NCBI GenBank assembly: GCA_020741375.1
Contig: DYZF01000084.1
Span: 1 to 6,380, forward strand
Direction of reading: 5' to 3'
DNA length: 6,380 bases
From: Tessaracoccus flavescens
Lineage (GTDB): Bacteria > Actinomycetota > Actinomycetes > Propionibacteriales > Propionibacteriaceae
Shown: one piece after another, positions 1 through 5,476 of the stretch
Numbering within the stretch: position 1 is the stretch's first letter
How the letters are laid out: every line of letters begins with the position of its first letter
Notes under the pieces: model-generated
What the model was told of the DNA's origin: nothing
Databases searched by the model: none
The model's input: the letters and a program-made list of their open reading frames with translations, nothing else
Translations under genes and position numbers: made by a program

Positions 1-308
1 ACGACGAGGCGCAGGGCGGTGAGCAGGCTAGCGGCCTCCGCCGGGCGCAGCCGCAGCGGGCGGGCCAAGACGTCGGCGTTGCGGAAGTGGATGGTTCCGG
101 TCTCGCGGACGGCCTCGACGTCGACGTCGAACAGGTCGTCGTAGAGGTAGCCGGGCAGGCCGCAGAACTGGAGCACATCCAGGTCCTTCAGCACCTGTCG
201 CGGTGTGACGCCGAACGCCTCGGCCACTTCGTCGGTGGTGACACCGGGGTTGCTGGAGAGGAACGGCACCATGCGCAGCAACCGTGCAAGCTGCTCCTCA
301 GACCTCAT
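1..308 (-). CDS. pafC: PafC, WYL-family transcriptional regulator (N-terminal part, cut by window edge)
   Basis: Reading the minus strand from the ATG at 308 gives about 102 codons, open to the window edge, so roughly the last two thirds of a usual ~320-residue PafC is missing. The visible part begins MRSEEQLARLLRMVPFLSSN and holds a winged-helix DNA-binding domain at residues 1-55. Its recognition region, VTTDEVAEAFGVTPRQVLKD, is followed by the FCGLPGY stretch typical of PafC, then the ARPLRLRPAEAASLLTALRL segment that leads into the middle domain. The start is supported by a GAGGAGG ribosome site 7 nt upstream and by the ATGA overlap with the pafB stop. PafC is known to pair with PafB to activate DNA-damage genes, including recA, in mycobacteria independently of LexA. 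The WYL domain itself is outside the window. Assignment rests on pairing with pafB plus the N-terminal signature. Confidence 0.85.
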   Translation of the reverse strand, partial: MRSEEQLARLLRMVPFLSSNPGVTTDEVAEAFGVTPRQVLKDLDVLQFCGLPGYLYDDLFDVDVEAVRETGTIHFRNADVLARPLRLRPAEAASLLTALRLV

Positions 309-1240
309 CGGGCTGCCTCCTCGAGTCGGTGGATGGCTTGCTGCCGCAACTCGGGCGGGTCGAGGACGACGGCGTCCGGCGAGGCCGCGACCACGTCGTC
401 GATGAGCTCCGATTGCCGCGCCGCAGTCACCTGGAACGGGCTGTATCCCGCGGGCACGGGCCCCTCCCATTCCACCGGCTGCGGATCGCGCCAGGCGTGG
501 CTGGCGCCGTCGCGCAACGCCAAGATGGCGGTGGTCTCCAGCGCTGGTTCCAGCCGCTTGGCACGCTCGTCGACGTCGTCGGGGACGGTGAACGCCGCCG
601 GTTTTCCGGTGGGCACCGCGCGGTCGGTGAACCGGCTGAGCTTGAAGAACCGATCCGCGCCGCGATCTGTGTCGAAGCCGAAGACGTACCAGCGCCCGCG
701 GCGTTGCAGCAGCTTCCACGGCTGAAGGCGGCGGAAGCTTCCGCCGTAGCCGAACCTGATCTGCTGACGGGCGAGGACCGCGTCGTAGACCGCCTCGAAA
801 TCTGGCTCGCGGGCCGCGACCTGCGGGGCGACGGTGGGCACCAGGCTGGGGTCTGGGGCAGCACCCCCGGCGCGCAGAGCTTCGAAGGCTTGGGCCGTGT
901 GGTCTGCCGCGACCGTGTCCTGCCACACCTGACCTGCCAGACCCAGCGCGGCCAGCTCCGCGGGGGTGAACGAGAGCGGCGGGAGTTCGAACTGGGCGCG
1001 GTTGATGCGGTAACCGTCGAACTCCTCGGAGAAGGGGTCGTTGGATCCGGTCTCGATGTCCACGCCGAGCTCGCGCAGTTCGTCCTTGTCGCGTTCGAAC
1101 ATCCGGGAGAAGGCGGCTTCGTCGGTCTTGGCGCGGTAGTCCTCGATGATGCCGCGTAACTCCTGCTTGGTCAGGTATCGGCGCGTGCTGAGCAGGGCGA
1201 TCAGCAAGTTCATCAACCGCTCGGACTTTCGCTGCGACAT
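305..1240 (-). CDS. pafB: PafB, WYL-domain transcriptional regulator of the DNA-damage response
   Basis: The protein has 311 residues, the usual size for the family. Residues 1-60 form a winged-helix DNA-binding domain (KSERLMNLLIALLSTRRYLT, then a helix ending FERDKDELRELGV). A linker domain (about 85-145) opens with LPPLSFTPAELAALGLA, and the WYL domain spans about 148-215. The signature Trp-Tyr-Leu is W184-Y185-V186 here (GRWYVFGFD), followed by the conserved RFFKLSRFTDRA. A WCX-like C-terminal part ends at 311. In mycobacteria PafB and PafC act as a heterodimer that turns on LexA-independent repair genes, with the WYL domain as sensor. The reading frame stays open to 1678, but the ATG at 1240 is preferred because of the good ribosome site just upstream and because longer versions would run deep into the divergent gluQ gene. 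The stop overlaps the pafC start (ATGA), implying coupled translation. No pafA or proteasome gene lies immediately upstream, since gluQ is divergent there. Confidence 0.9.
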   Translation of the reverse strand: MSQRKSERLMNLLIALLSTRRYLTKQELRGIIEDYRAKTDEAAFSRMFERDKDELRELGVDIETGSNDPFSEEFDGYRINRAQFELPPLSFTPAELAALGLAGQVWQDTVAADHTAQAFEALRAGGAAPDPSLVPTVAPQVAAREPDFEAVYDAVLARQQIRFGYGGSFRRLQPWKLLQRRGRWYVFGFDTDRGADRFFKLSRFTDRAVPTGKPAAFTVPDDVDERAKRLEPALETTAILALRDGASHAWRDPQPVEWEGPVPAGYSPFQVTAARQSELIDDVVAASPDAVVLDPPELRQQAIHRLEEAAR

Positions 1241-1244
1241 GGCC

Positions 1245-1250
1245 ACCTCC
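1245..1250 (-). promoter_or_regulatory. Ribosome binding site of pafB (decides the start)
   Basis: On the minus strand GGAGGT lies 4 nt upstream of the ATG at 1240. It is one of the strongest Shine-Dalgarno matches in the window and argues against the longer open frame that continues to 1678. Confidence 0.75.
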
Positions 1251-1257
1251 GACACAC

Positions 1258-1263
1258 AGGCTA
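1258..1263 (-). promoter_or_regulatory. Possible -10 element for pafBC
   Basis: TAGCCT on the minus strand fits the TAnnnT pattern of actinobacterial vegetative promoters and lies 17 nt upstream of the pafB ATG. No convincing -35 hexamer is seen at 16-18 bp spacing (GTCGAT/TCGATT only). A start site about 7 nt downstream would leave a leader barely long enough to include the GGAGGT site. I did not find the TGTCRG-type element of PafBC/RecA-NDp promoters correctly placed before it. Weak call. Confidence 0.25.
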
Positions 1264-1301
1264 GCGACTGCGCCGAAGGAATCGACGGCCACGCGCCGGG
1301 T

Positions 1302-1315
1302 GTCGCGGCCGCGAC
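1302..1315. repeat. Perfect 14 bp palindrome upstream of gluQ
   Basis: GTCGCGGCCGCGAC is a perfect inverted repeat with no spacer (it contains the 8 bp GCGGCCGC). It ends 21 nt before the gluQ ATG and is followed directly by a further GCGAC, a tandem copy of its right arm. It could be an operator for a dimeric repressor or, in RNA, a hairpin in the gluQ leader. In such GC-rich DNA chance formation is possible, so function is inference only. Confidence 0.4.
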
Positions 1316-1336
1316 GCGACGTGGCAGGCTGGGCGC

Positions 1337-2206
1337 ATGCCGCACACCGATCGCTACGCCCCGAGCCCCACGGCGGATCTGCATCTGGGGAACCTGCGCA
1401 CCGCCGTCGCCGGTTGGTTGCTGGCCCGGCAGGCCGGGGGCGAGTGGCTGATGCGGATCGAGGATCTGGACCGCGACCGGGTGCGCGCCGCCGCCGGAAC
1501 GGAGCAGCGACAACTCGACGACCTGCGCGCCTTGGGGCTCGACTGGGATGGGCCGGTGGTGCGGCAGAGCGAGCGTTTGTCGCTGTGTGCCGACGCCGTC
1601 GAAAGTCTGCCCACCTACGAGTGTTACTGCACACGCCGGGAGATCGCCGAGGCCGCGTCGGCGCCGCACGACGGGCATCGCGCCTACCCCGGCACGTGTC
1701 GCTCACTCACCGAGGCGGAGCGGGAGCGCAAGCGGGCGGAGCGGCCGGCGGCCATTCGCGTCGATTCGGCGGGCGCGACGTTCACCGTCGACGATGCGCA
1801 CGCAGGCGTGGTCGCGGGGCTGGTGGACGACTTCGTGCTGGTGCGCGGCGACGGGCAGTTCGCCTACAACCTGGCGGTGGTCGTCGACGACATCGCCATG
1901 GGCGTGACCCACATCACCCGGGGCGCCGACCTTCTGTCGTCGGCGCCACGTCAGGCGTGGTTGACGGCGCAACTGGGAGCAACACCCGCCACGTACGCCC
2001 ACATCGGGTTGGTGGTCAACCGCGACGGGCAGCGGCTGGCCAAGCGCGACGGCGCGGTCACGCTGCGCGATCTCGGAGACCCGGCGGCTGTGCTCGCGTG
2101 GATCACCGATTCACTGGGCCTCGGCCCGTGTTCGTCCTTGGACGAGGCGCTGGCAGCCATGCCCGGTGACGGTCGGTTCTTCGACGGCGTCACCTGGCGC
2201 GGCTGA
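1337..2206 (+). CDS. gluQ: Glutamyl-Q tRNA(Asp) synthetase
   Basis: The protein has 289 residues and corresponds to the catalytic half of glutamyl-tRNA synthetase without the anticodon-binding domain, as expected for GluQ/YadB (about 290-310). Visible class I motifs are RYAPSPTADLHLGN at 6-19 with the HIGH-type signature HLGN, MRIEDLDRDR at 39-48, TRGADLL at 194-200, and the KMSKS-type LAKRDG at 234-239. A zinc site of the GluQ pattern is present: C96-x-C98, then Y117 and C121 in HRAYPGTC. The enzyme activates glutamate without tRNA and transfers it to queuosine at position 34 of tRNA-Asp. The ATG at 1337 is the only start candidate after the in-frame TAG at 1262, although the ribosome site is poor. 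It is the only plus-strand gene here and stands alone, divergent from pafB and convergent with the FKBP gene. A full GltX is excluded by the length. Confidence 0.93.
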   Translation: MPHTDRYAPSPTADLHLGNLRTAVAGWLLARQAGGEWLMRIEDLDRDRVRAAAGTEQRQLDDLRALGLDWDGPVVRQSERLSLCADAVESLPTYECYCTRREIAEAASAPHDGHRAYPGTCRSLTEAERERKRAERPAAIRVDSAGATFTVDDAHAGVVAGLVDDFVLVRGDGQFAYNLAVVVDDIAMGVTHITRGADLLSSAPRQAWLTAQLGATPATYAHIGLVVNRDGQRLAKRDGAVTLRDLGDPAAVLAWITDSLGLGPCSSLDEALAAMPGDGRFFDGVTWRG

Positions 2207-2214
2207 GCGCTCGA
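2207..2214. other. Eight-base gap between convergent stop codons, no terminator visible
   Basis: The gluQ TGA (2204-2206) and the minus-strand TAG of the FKBP gene (2215-2217) are 8 bp apart. The only symmetry is the short palindrome GAGCGCTC at 2205-2212, inside a loose GGCT/AGCC pair, with no U-tract in either direction. This is not a credible intrinsic terminator, so the two transcripts probably overlap or end by Rho. Confidence 0.6.
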
Positions 2215-3243
2215 CTAGCCCTGGACGTCGAGGATGTCGAGGACGTAGACGAGGGTCTGGCCGGGGGCCAGCGACGGCGTCGCCGTGGGGATGCCGTCGG
2301 GGAACGCCTTCGCCGGGGGCACGACGAGCAGCACGCGCGAGCCGGCGGTCTGGCCGACGAGGCCTTCCTTCCACCCGTCGATCAGGGTGGACAGCGCGCC
2401 GGACTGCGGCTCCCACGCATCCTGGAACAGGGTGCCGTCGGCGTAGTTCCACGAGCGGAACTTGACGGAGATGGTGGAGTCGGCGGTGATCGGGGCGCCG
2501 GCGCCCTTGATCAGCGGCTGCACCTTCAGGTCGGTGGGCGCCGCGACGCCGGCCGGCAGCGCGATCTCCGGCTTGCCGGCCGTCATGGTGACGGTGGGCA
2601 GTCCCGCGGCCGGGGTGATAGCTTCGCCGATGGCTTCTTCGTAGTTGGCCGAGATGATGTCGACGACGAACAGCAGCGAATCGCCCACCTCGATGTTGGC
2701 GCCGGGGTTGCCCTGGGCGTAGCCGTCCTCGCTGGGCATGCCGATCAGCACGCGCGAGCCGACGGACTGGCCGCTGAGGCCCTTGGTGAAGCCGGGGATG
2801 ACCCGCTCCAACGAGAAGGTGGCGGGGTCGCCGTCGTAAGACTGGTCGAAGACCTCGCCAGTGCGGCCGTTGACGCCGATGTAGTTGACCGTTGCGGTGG
2901 ACGTGTCGGTCAACTTCTGCTCGCCGCCGGGCTTGAGCACCTTCGTCTGCGTCGACGTGATCGCCCATGGGGCCGGGACGGTGATCTCAGGGGTGGCGGC
3001 GTCGGAGACCTCGATGGCGCTCAGATCCGCTGACGGAGAGACGCTCACCGCGGGGCTCGGGCTCGCCGAGGGGCTCGCGGATTCGCTGGCCGATGCGCTC
3101 GGGGAGGCGCTCACCGAGGCCGACGGCGACACCGACGGGGTGCTCGAGCCCTCCTCCGGCGTGCTGCAGGCGGACAGTGCAATCAGGGAAGCCAGCGCAG
3201 CCGCCGCGAGGGCGCCACGGGGCGAACGAGAAGAAAACGTCAC
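2215..3243 (-). CDS. Lipoprotein with tandem FKBP-type peptidyl-prolyl cis-trans isomerase domains
   Basis: The protein has 342 residues. Residues 1-26 are a lipoprotein signal peptide (basic start, Ala/Leu-rich core, lipobox LSAC with Cys26), so it should be anchored on the outer face of the membrane. A Ser/Ala/Pro-rich low-complexity linker fills about 33-72. FKBP domain 1 (about 104-198) keeps most of the FKBP12 pocket: Y121, F132-D133, F143, V148-I149, Y175 and F192, with F152 in place of the usual Trp. Domain 2 (about 235-340) has the fold signature (LIDGWKEGLVGQTAGSRVLL, W291) but the pocket is altered: F262 for Tyr26, Q274 for Asp37, F314 for Tyr82. Domain 1 is probably the active isomerase, with domain 2 perhaps binding or structural. 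The gene starts with GTG directly after an in-frame TAG, so no earlier start exists. It lies 46 bp after rluB on the same strand. A role in folding exported proteins is inferred. Confidence 0.9.
   Translation of the reverse strand: MTFSSRSPRGALAAAALASLIALSACSTPEEGSSTPSVSPSASVSASPSASASESASPSASPSPAVSVSPSADLSAIEVSDAATPEITVPAPWAITSTQTKVLKPGGEQKLTDTSTATVNYIGVNGRTGEVFDQSYDGDPATFSLERVIPGFTKGLSGQSVGSRVLIGMPSEDGYAQGNPGANIEVGDSLLFVVDIISANYEEAIGEAITPAAGLPTVTMTAGKPEIALPAGVAAPTDLKVQPLIKGAGAPITADSTISVKFRSWNYADGTLFQDAWEPQSGALSTLIDGWKEGLVGQTAGSRVLLVVPPAKAFPDGIPTATPSLAPGQTLVYVLDILDVQG
3028..3147 (-). repeat. Low-complexity Ser/Ala/Pro-coding tract in the FKBP lipoprotein
   Basis: These 40 codons encode residues about 33-72, almost only Ser, Ala, Pro, Val and Glu in irregular SPSAS/SASPS units. 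At DNA level it shows repeated GCTCGG/GAGGCGCTC-like words. It is the tether between the lipidated Cys26 and the first FKBP domain, and the Ser/Pro richness would also suit O-glycosylation. The repeats are imperfect, so length variation between strains would be expected. Confidence 0.7.
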
Positions 3244-3249
3244 CTAGGA

Positions 3250-3255
3250 AGGGTA
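3250..3255 (-). promoter_or_regulatory. Candidate -10 element for a leaderless FKBP-lipoprotein transcript
   Basis: On the minus strand TACCCT matches TAnnnT and is followed by exactly 6 bases before the GTG start at 3243. Transcription would therefore begin at or next to the start codon. This fits the absence of any Shine-Dalgarno sequence before that GTG. No clear -35 hexamer is visible at 16-18 bp. It would give this gene a promoter separate from the parA-scpAB-rluB operon. Confidence 0.4.
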
Positions 3256-3289
3256 ACCGAACGGCCAACCCAACCTCACATCCGCCGGC

Positions 3290-4036
3290 TCACATGCTGA
3301 CGAGGTCGAGCAGCCCTCCAAGCTCTTCCCGAGTGAGTTCGCGGGTCTCCCCCAGCGGCAGTTGACCGATCCGGATGGGCCCGATGGCCGTGCGGGACAG
3401 GCGGTCGACGGGGTGGCCGACGGTGTCGAACATGCGACGCACCACCCGGTTGCGACCCTCGTGCAACGTCACCGCCAACAGCGTCTTGTCCTGTCCACGG
3501 GAGATCAGCTTCACGTTGTCCGGCTTCACCGGTCCGTCGTCGAGCGTGACGCCCTTCTCCAGGCGCTTGATGATGCGGTTGTCCATGACGCCCGCCGCTT
3601 GGACGTGATACGTCTTCGGCACCTCGTAGCGCGGGTGCGAGAGCCGGTTGGCGAACTCGCCGTCGTTGGTCAGCACGATCAGACCCTCGGTATCGGTGTC
3701 GAGGCGGCCCACATGGAAGAGGCGCTCCTTGATCCGGGGGAGGTAGTCGGTCAGCGTGGGGCGGCCTTCGGGGTCGTCCATCGTCGACACGACGCCGCGC
3801 GGCTTGTTCAGCACGAGGTAGATGTGCCGGCGCGGCGGCGGGATGCGAGCGCCGTCGACGCGGATGTGATCGGTCTCGGGGTTGACGCGCATTCCCTGCT
3901 CGACGACGACTTGGCCGTTGACCTCGACGCGGCCTTCCTCGATGAGGATCTCGCTGGCGCGGCGGGAGGCGATGCCGGCGGCGGCCAGTACTTTCTGAAG
4001 GCGGATGCCCTCAGTGGCCTCATTCATCTCGCTCAT
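3290..4036 (-). CDS. rluB: Pseudouridine synthase, RluB/RsuA family (23S rRNA)
   Basis: From the ATG at 4036 the protein has 248 residues, the normal size. An N-terminal S4 RNA-binding domain (IRLQKVLAAAGIASRRA through RVEVNGQVV, about residues 11-58) is followed by the catalytic domain. That domain holds LVLNKPRGVVST, the catalytic signature GRLDTDTEGLIVLTNDG with the nucleophilic Asp113, KTYHV near 141-145, and EGRNRVVRRMFDTVGHPV near 193-210. The family isomerises a uridine in rRNA; RluB acts on the large subunit near the peptidyl-transferase region and RsuA on the small subunit. The position directly after scpA-scpB favours RluB. ATGs at 4042, 4036 and 4027 are all in frame. The one at 4036 has GGAAGG 6 nt upstream, whereas 4042 touches that site. 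The start lies inside the end of scpB. Confidence 0.92.
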   Translation of the reverse strand: MSEMNEATEGIRLQKVLAAAGIASRRASEILIEEGRVEVNGQVVVEQGMRVNPETDHIRVDGARIPPPRRHIYLVLNKPRGVVSTMDDPEGRPTLTDYLPRIKERLFHVGRLDTDTEGLIVLTNDGEFANRLSHPRYEVPKTYHVQAAGVMDNRIIKRLEKGVTLDDGPVKPDNVKLISRGQDKTLLAVTLHEGRNRVVRRMFDTVGHPVDRLSRTAIGPIRIGQLPLGETRELTREELGGLLDLVSM

Positions 4037-4649
4037 CGTCATCCTTCCGTGGTTCCTCGGACGTGGTCGCGTCGTCGGCGGGCTCTGGTTGCTCTGCCGC
4101 GGCGGCAGCCAGTTGCCCCAGCTCAGCCTCCAAGGCTACGGCGTCGGGCAGCAACGGCGCCAAGTCTGGCAGCTCCGACAGCGAGTTGAGCCCCAACTTC
4201 TGCAGGAACAGGGGCGTGGTGGCGAAGTTCATCGCGCCGGTGACGGCATCCTCGCCGTCCTCACGGATGAGGCCGCGCACGAGGAGTGTCTTGACGACGC
4301 CGTCGACGTTGACCCCGCGCACGGCGGCGATCCGGCCACGCGAGACCGGCTGAAGGTAGGCGATGACAGACAGGGTCTCGAGCGCGGCCTGCGTCAGCCG
4401 CGACCGCTGATCCGAGACGAGCCAGGCCTCGATCACGTCGGCCATGTCGGGATCCGTCGCGAACCGCCAGCCGCCCGCGATCCGCCGGAGGCGAAGACCG
4501 CGTTCGTGCGCGTCGTAGAACTCGGCGATCGCCTCCAGTTCGGCCTCGACGACATCGGTCGGGGTCTCCAGTGCAGCGGCGAGCTCGTCGACGCCCACGG
4601 GATCGGTGGCCATGAGCAGCATGGCTTCCAGGGCTCGGGTCAGACTCAT
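4020..4649 (-). CDS. scpB: Segregation and condensation protein B
   Basis: The protein has 209 residues. It is the winged-helix (kite) partner of SMC-ScpA, binding the kleisin as a dimer to regulate DNA loading and condensation. The first winged helix covers about 1-75 (LTRALEAMLLMATDPVGVDE, then LRLRRIAGGWRFATDP). The second, about 85-160, has the classic LTQAALETLSVIAYLQPVSR, then GVNVDGVVKTLLVRGLI and the TTPLFLQKLGLNSLSELPDL ending. The family's usual Tyr before the TT is Phe here (F142). A tail from about 180 is rich in Ala, then Asp/Glu (DDDERDE), and is probably disordered. The ATG is preceded by GGAGGA at 4653-4658 and overlaps the scpA stop as ATGA, so translation is likely coupled and gives matched amounts of the two subunits. 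Its 3' end overlaps the rluB start by 17 nt. Confidence 0.95.
   Translation of the reverse strand: MSLTRALEAMLLMATDPVGVDELAAALETPTDVVEAELEAIAEFYDAHERGLRLRRIAGGWRFATDPDMADVIEAWLVSDQRSRLTQAALETLSVIAYLQPVSRGRIAAVRGVNVDGVVKTLLVRGLIREDGEDAVTGAMNFATTPLFLQKLGLNSLSELPDLAPLLPDAVALEAELGQLAAAAAEQPEPADDATTSEEPRKDDDERDE
4043..4048 (-). promoter_or_regulatory. Ribosome binding site deciding the rluB start
   Basis: GGAAGG on the minus strand abuts the ATG at 4042 (no spacing) but is 6 nt from the ATG at 4036, so the latter is the better start. The site lies within the last codons of scpB. Confidence 0.5.
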
Positions 4650-5476
4650 GATTCCTCCATGTCGAGGGCGGGGCCGTAGTCGTCGGTCACCTCGACGGCC
4701 TCATCGTCACCTGCGGTCCAGCGAATGGTGAGTTCCGCCAGCGGTTCCAGTTGTTCCAGCGCCACCTGCTGGGCGCGGAAGAGTTCGAGGATGGCGAGGA
4801 ACCGGACGACGACGGTGATCCGGTCCACGCCGCCGATGAGGGAACGGAACGTGGCTGCGCCGTCGCGCCGTAGCCGGTCGGCCACGAGGTTGACCTGCTC
4901 CGAGAGCGACACGGTGCTGCCATGCAGGTGTGAGAGCTCGACGATGGGGACGGGCTTGGGGGTCATCGCGCCGGCCGCCAGCCGGGCCACATCCTCGGGG
5001 CTGAGCGGGAGCTCCACCTCGGGCAGCACGGAGCGGAACTGCTCCTCCAGGCCGCCCGGGCGCCAGTGAGTGCTTTCGGCCGCGGTCATGGTGGTGGCGA
5101 TCCACTCCGCCAGCTTCTTGAAGGCGCGGTACTGCAGCAACCGCGCGAACAGGAGGTCGCGGGCTTCTAGGGCGGCGATGTCTTCCGGGTCGGTCACCTC
5201 GCCACCGGGCAGGAGCCGGGCGGCCTTGAGATCGAGGAGCGTCGCCGCGACCACGAGGAAGGCGCTGGTCTTATCGAGGTCCCACACCTCTCCCCCGGCC
5301 TTCACGAACGCGATAAACTCGTCGGTGACTTGGCTGAGCGCCACCTCGGTGACGTCAAGTTCCCTGCGGGAGATGAGTTGTAGGAGCAGGTCGAAGGGGC
5401 CCTCGAAGTTGGTGAGGTGGACGTCGAAGCCGGCGATGCCGTCGCGTTGTTCGGTGGCCGCCTTCGCGCGGCTCAC
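4646..5476 (-). CDS. scpA: Segregation and condensation protein A (kleisin)
   Basis: The protein has 276 residues. It is the kleisin that bridges the SMC heads and recruits ScpB in the bacterial condensin complex. The N-terminal SMC-neck-binding part carries FDVHLTNFEGPFDLLLQLIS at 17-36, with the diagnostic FEGPFDLLL, and helix AFLVVAATLLDLKAARLLP at 72-90. The middle (about 130-190) is the ScpB-binding linker region and is Pro-rich. The C-terminal winged helix at about 192-252 contains VVVRFLAILELFRAQQVALE, the part that contacts the SMC head. The GTG start at 5476 overlaps the previous stop as GTGA, and there is no good ribosome site, so coupling to the upstream small gene is likely. The stop overlaps the scpB ATG. 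A tail after 253 is acidic (DDEAVEVTDD). No key segment appears missing. Confidence 0.95.
   Translation of the reverse strand: MSRAKAATEQRDGIAGFDVHLTNFEGPFDLLLQLISRRELDVTEVALSQVTDEFIAFVKAGGEVWDLDKTSAFLVVAATLLDLKAARLLPGGEVTDPEDIAALEARDLLFARLLQYRAFKKLAEWIATTMTAAESTHWRPGGLEEQFRSVLPEVELPLSPEDVARLAAGAMTPKPVPIVELSHLHGSTVSLSEQVNLVADRLRRDGAATFRSLIGGVDRITVVVRFLAILELFRAQQVALEQLEPLAELTIRWTAGDDEAVEVTDDYGPALDMEES

Larger units (their letters stand above)
1241..1336. other. Divergent pafB-gluQ intergenic region
   Basis: These 96 bases separate the pafB and gluQ start codons and must hold the promoters of both, unless one is served from inside the other gene. The pafB side has a clear ribosome site and a weak -10 candidate. 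The gluQ side has no clear ribosome site (only GGCAGG about 8 nt before the ATG). A CAGGCT preceded by TGG ends 6 nt before the gluQ ATG and could be a very weak extended -10 for a leaderless transcript. The strongest structure is the 14 bp palindrome listed separately. Confidence 0.6.

Noticed and set aside
118..133. Tandem CGACGT/GTCGAC repeat
   Set aside because: It encodes Asp-Val-Asp-Val within pafC and is explained by coding sequence, not a regulatory repeat.
1090..1106. TTCGAACAT resembling half of an actinobacterial SOS (LexA) box
   Set aside because: It lies inside the pafB coding region, lacks the second half-site, and encodes conserved residues of the winged-helix domain (MFERD).
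284..1159. Long plus-strand open frame opposite pafB (291 codons)
   Set aside because: It is a mirror of pafB third-position GC bias, has no recognisable motifs and no ribosome site, while pafB on the minus strand has clear winged-helix and WYL signatures.
1241..1320. PafBC/RecA-NDp type promoter (TGTCRG followed by TAnnnT) for autoregulation of pafBC
   Set aside because: A TGTCGG occurs on the minus strand next to the ribosome site, but no TAnnnT follows at the right distance. The TGTCGC on the plus strand lacks the following G and a -10.
1241..1678. N-terminal extension of pafB to 1678
   Set aside because: The extension would overlap gluQ antisense and has Arg/Pro/Gly-rich shadow composition. 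The ATG at 1240 has GGAGGT at ideal spacing and starts the conserved MSQRKSERL N-terminus.
1300..2169. Second plus-strand frame overlapping gluQ (289 codons)
   Set aside because: The translation is Arg/Gly/Ala-rich without motifs, a frame-shifted shadow of gluQ.
2111..2968. Alternative minus-strand frame inside the FKBP lipoprotein gene
   Set aside because: Highly Arg/His/Pro-rich composition typical of an out-of-frame GC-rich shadow. The other frame has the lipobox and two FKBP domains.
3362..4189. Plus-strand frame opposite rluB (275 codons)
   Set aside because: Antisense shadow with no domain signature. RluB on the minus strand has the S4 domain and the catalytic GRLD motif.
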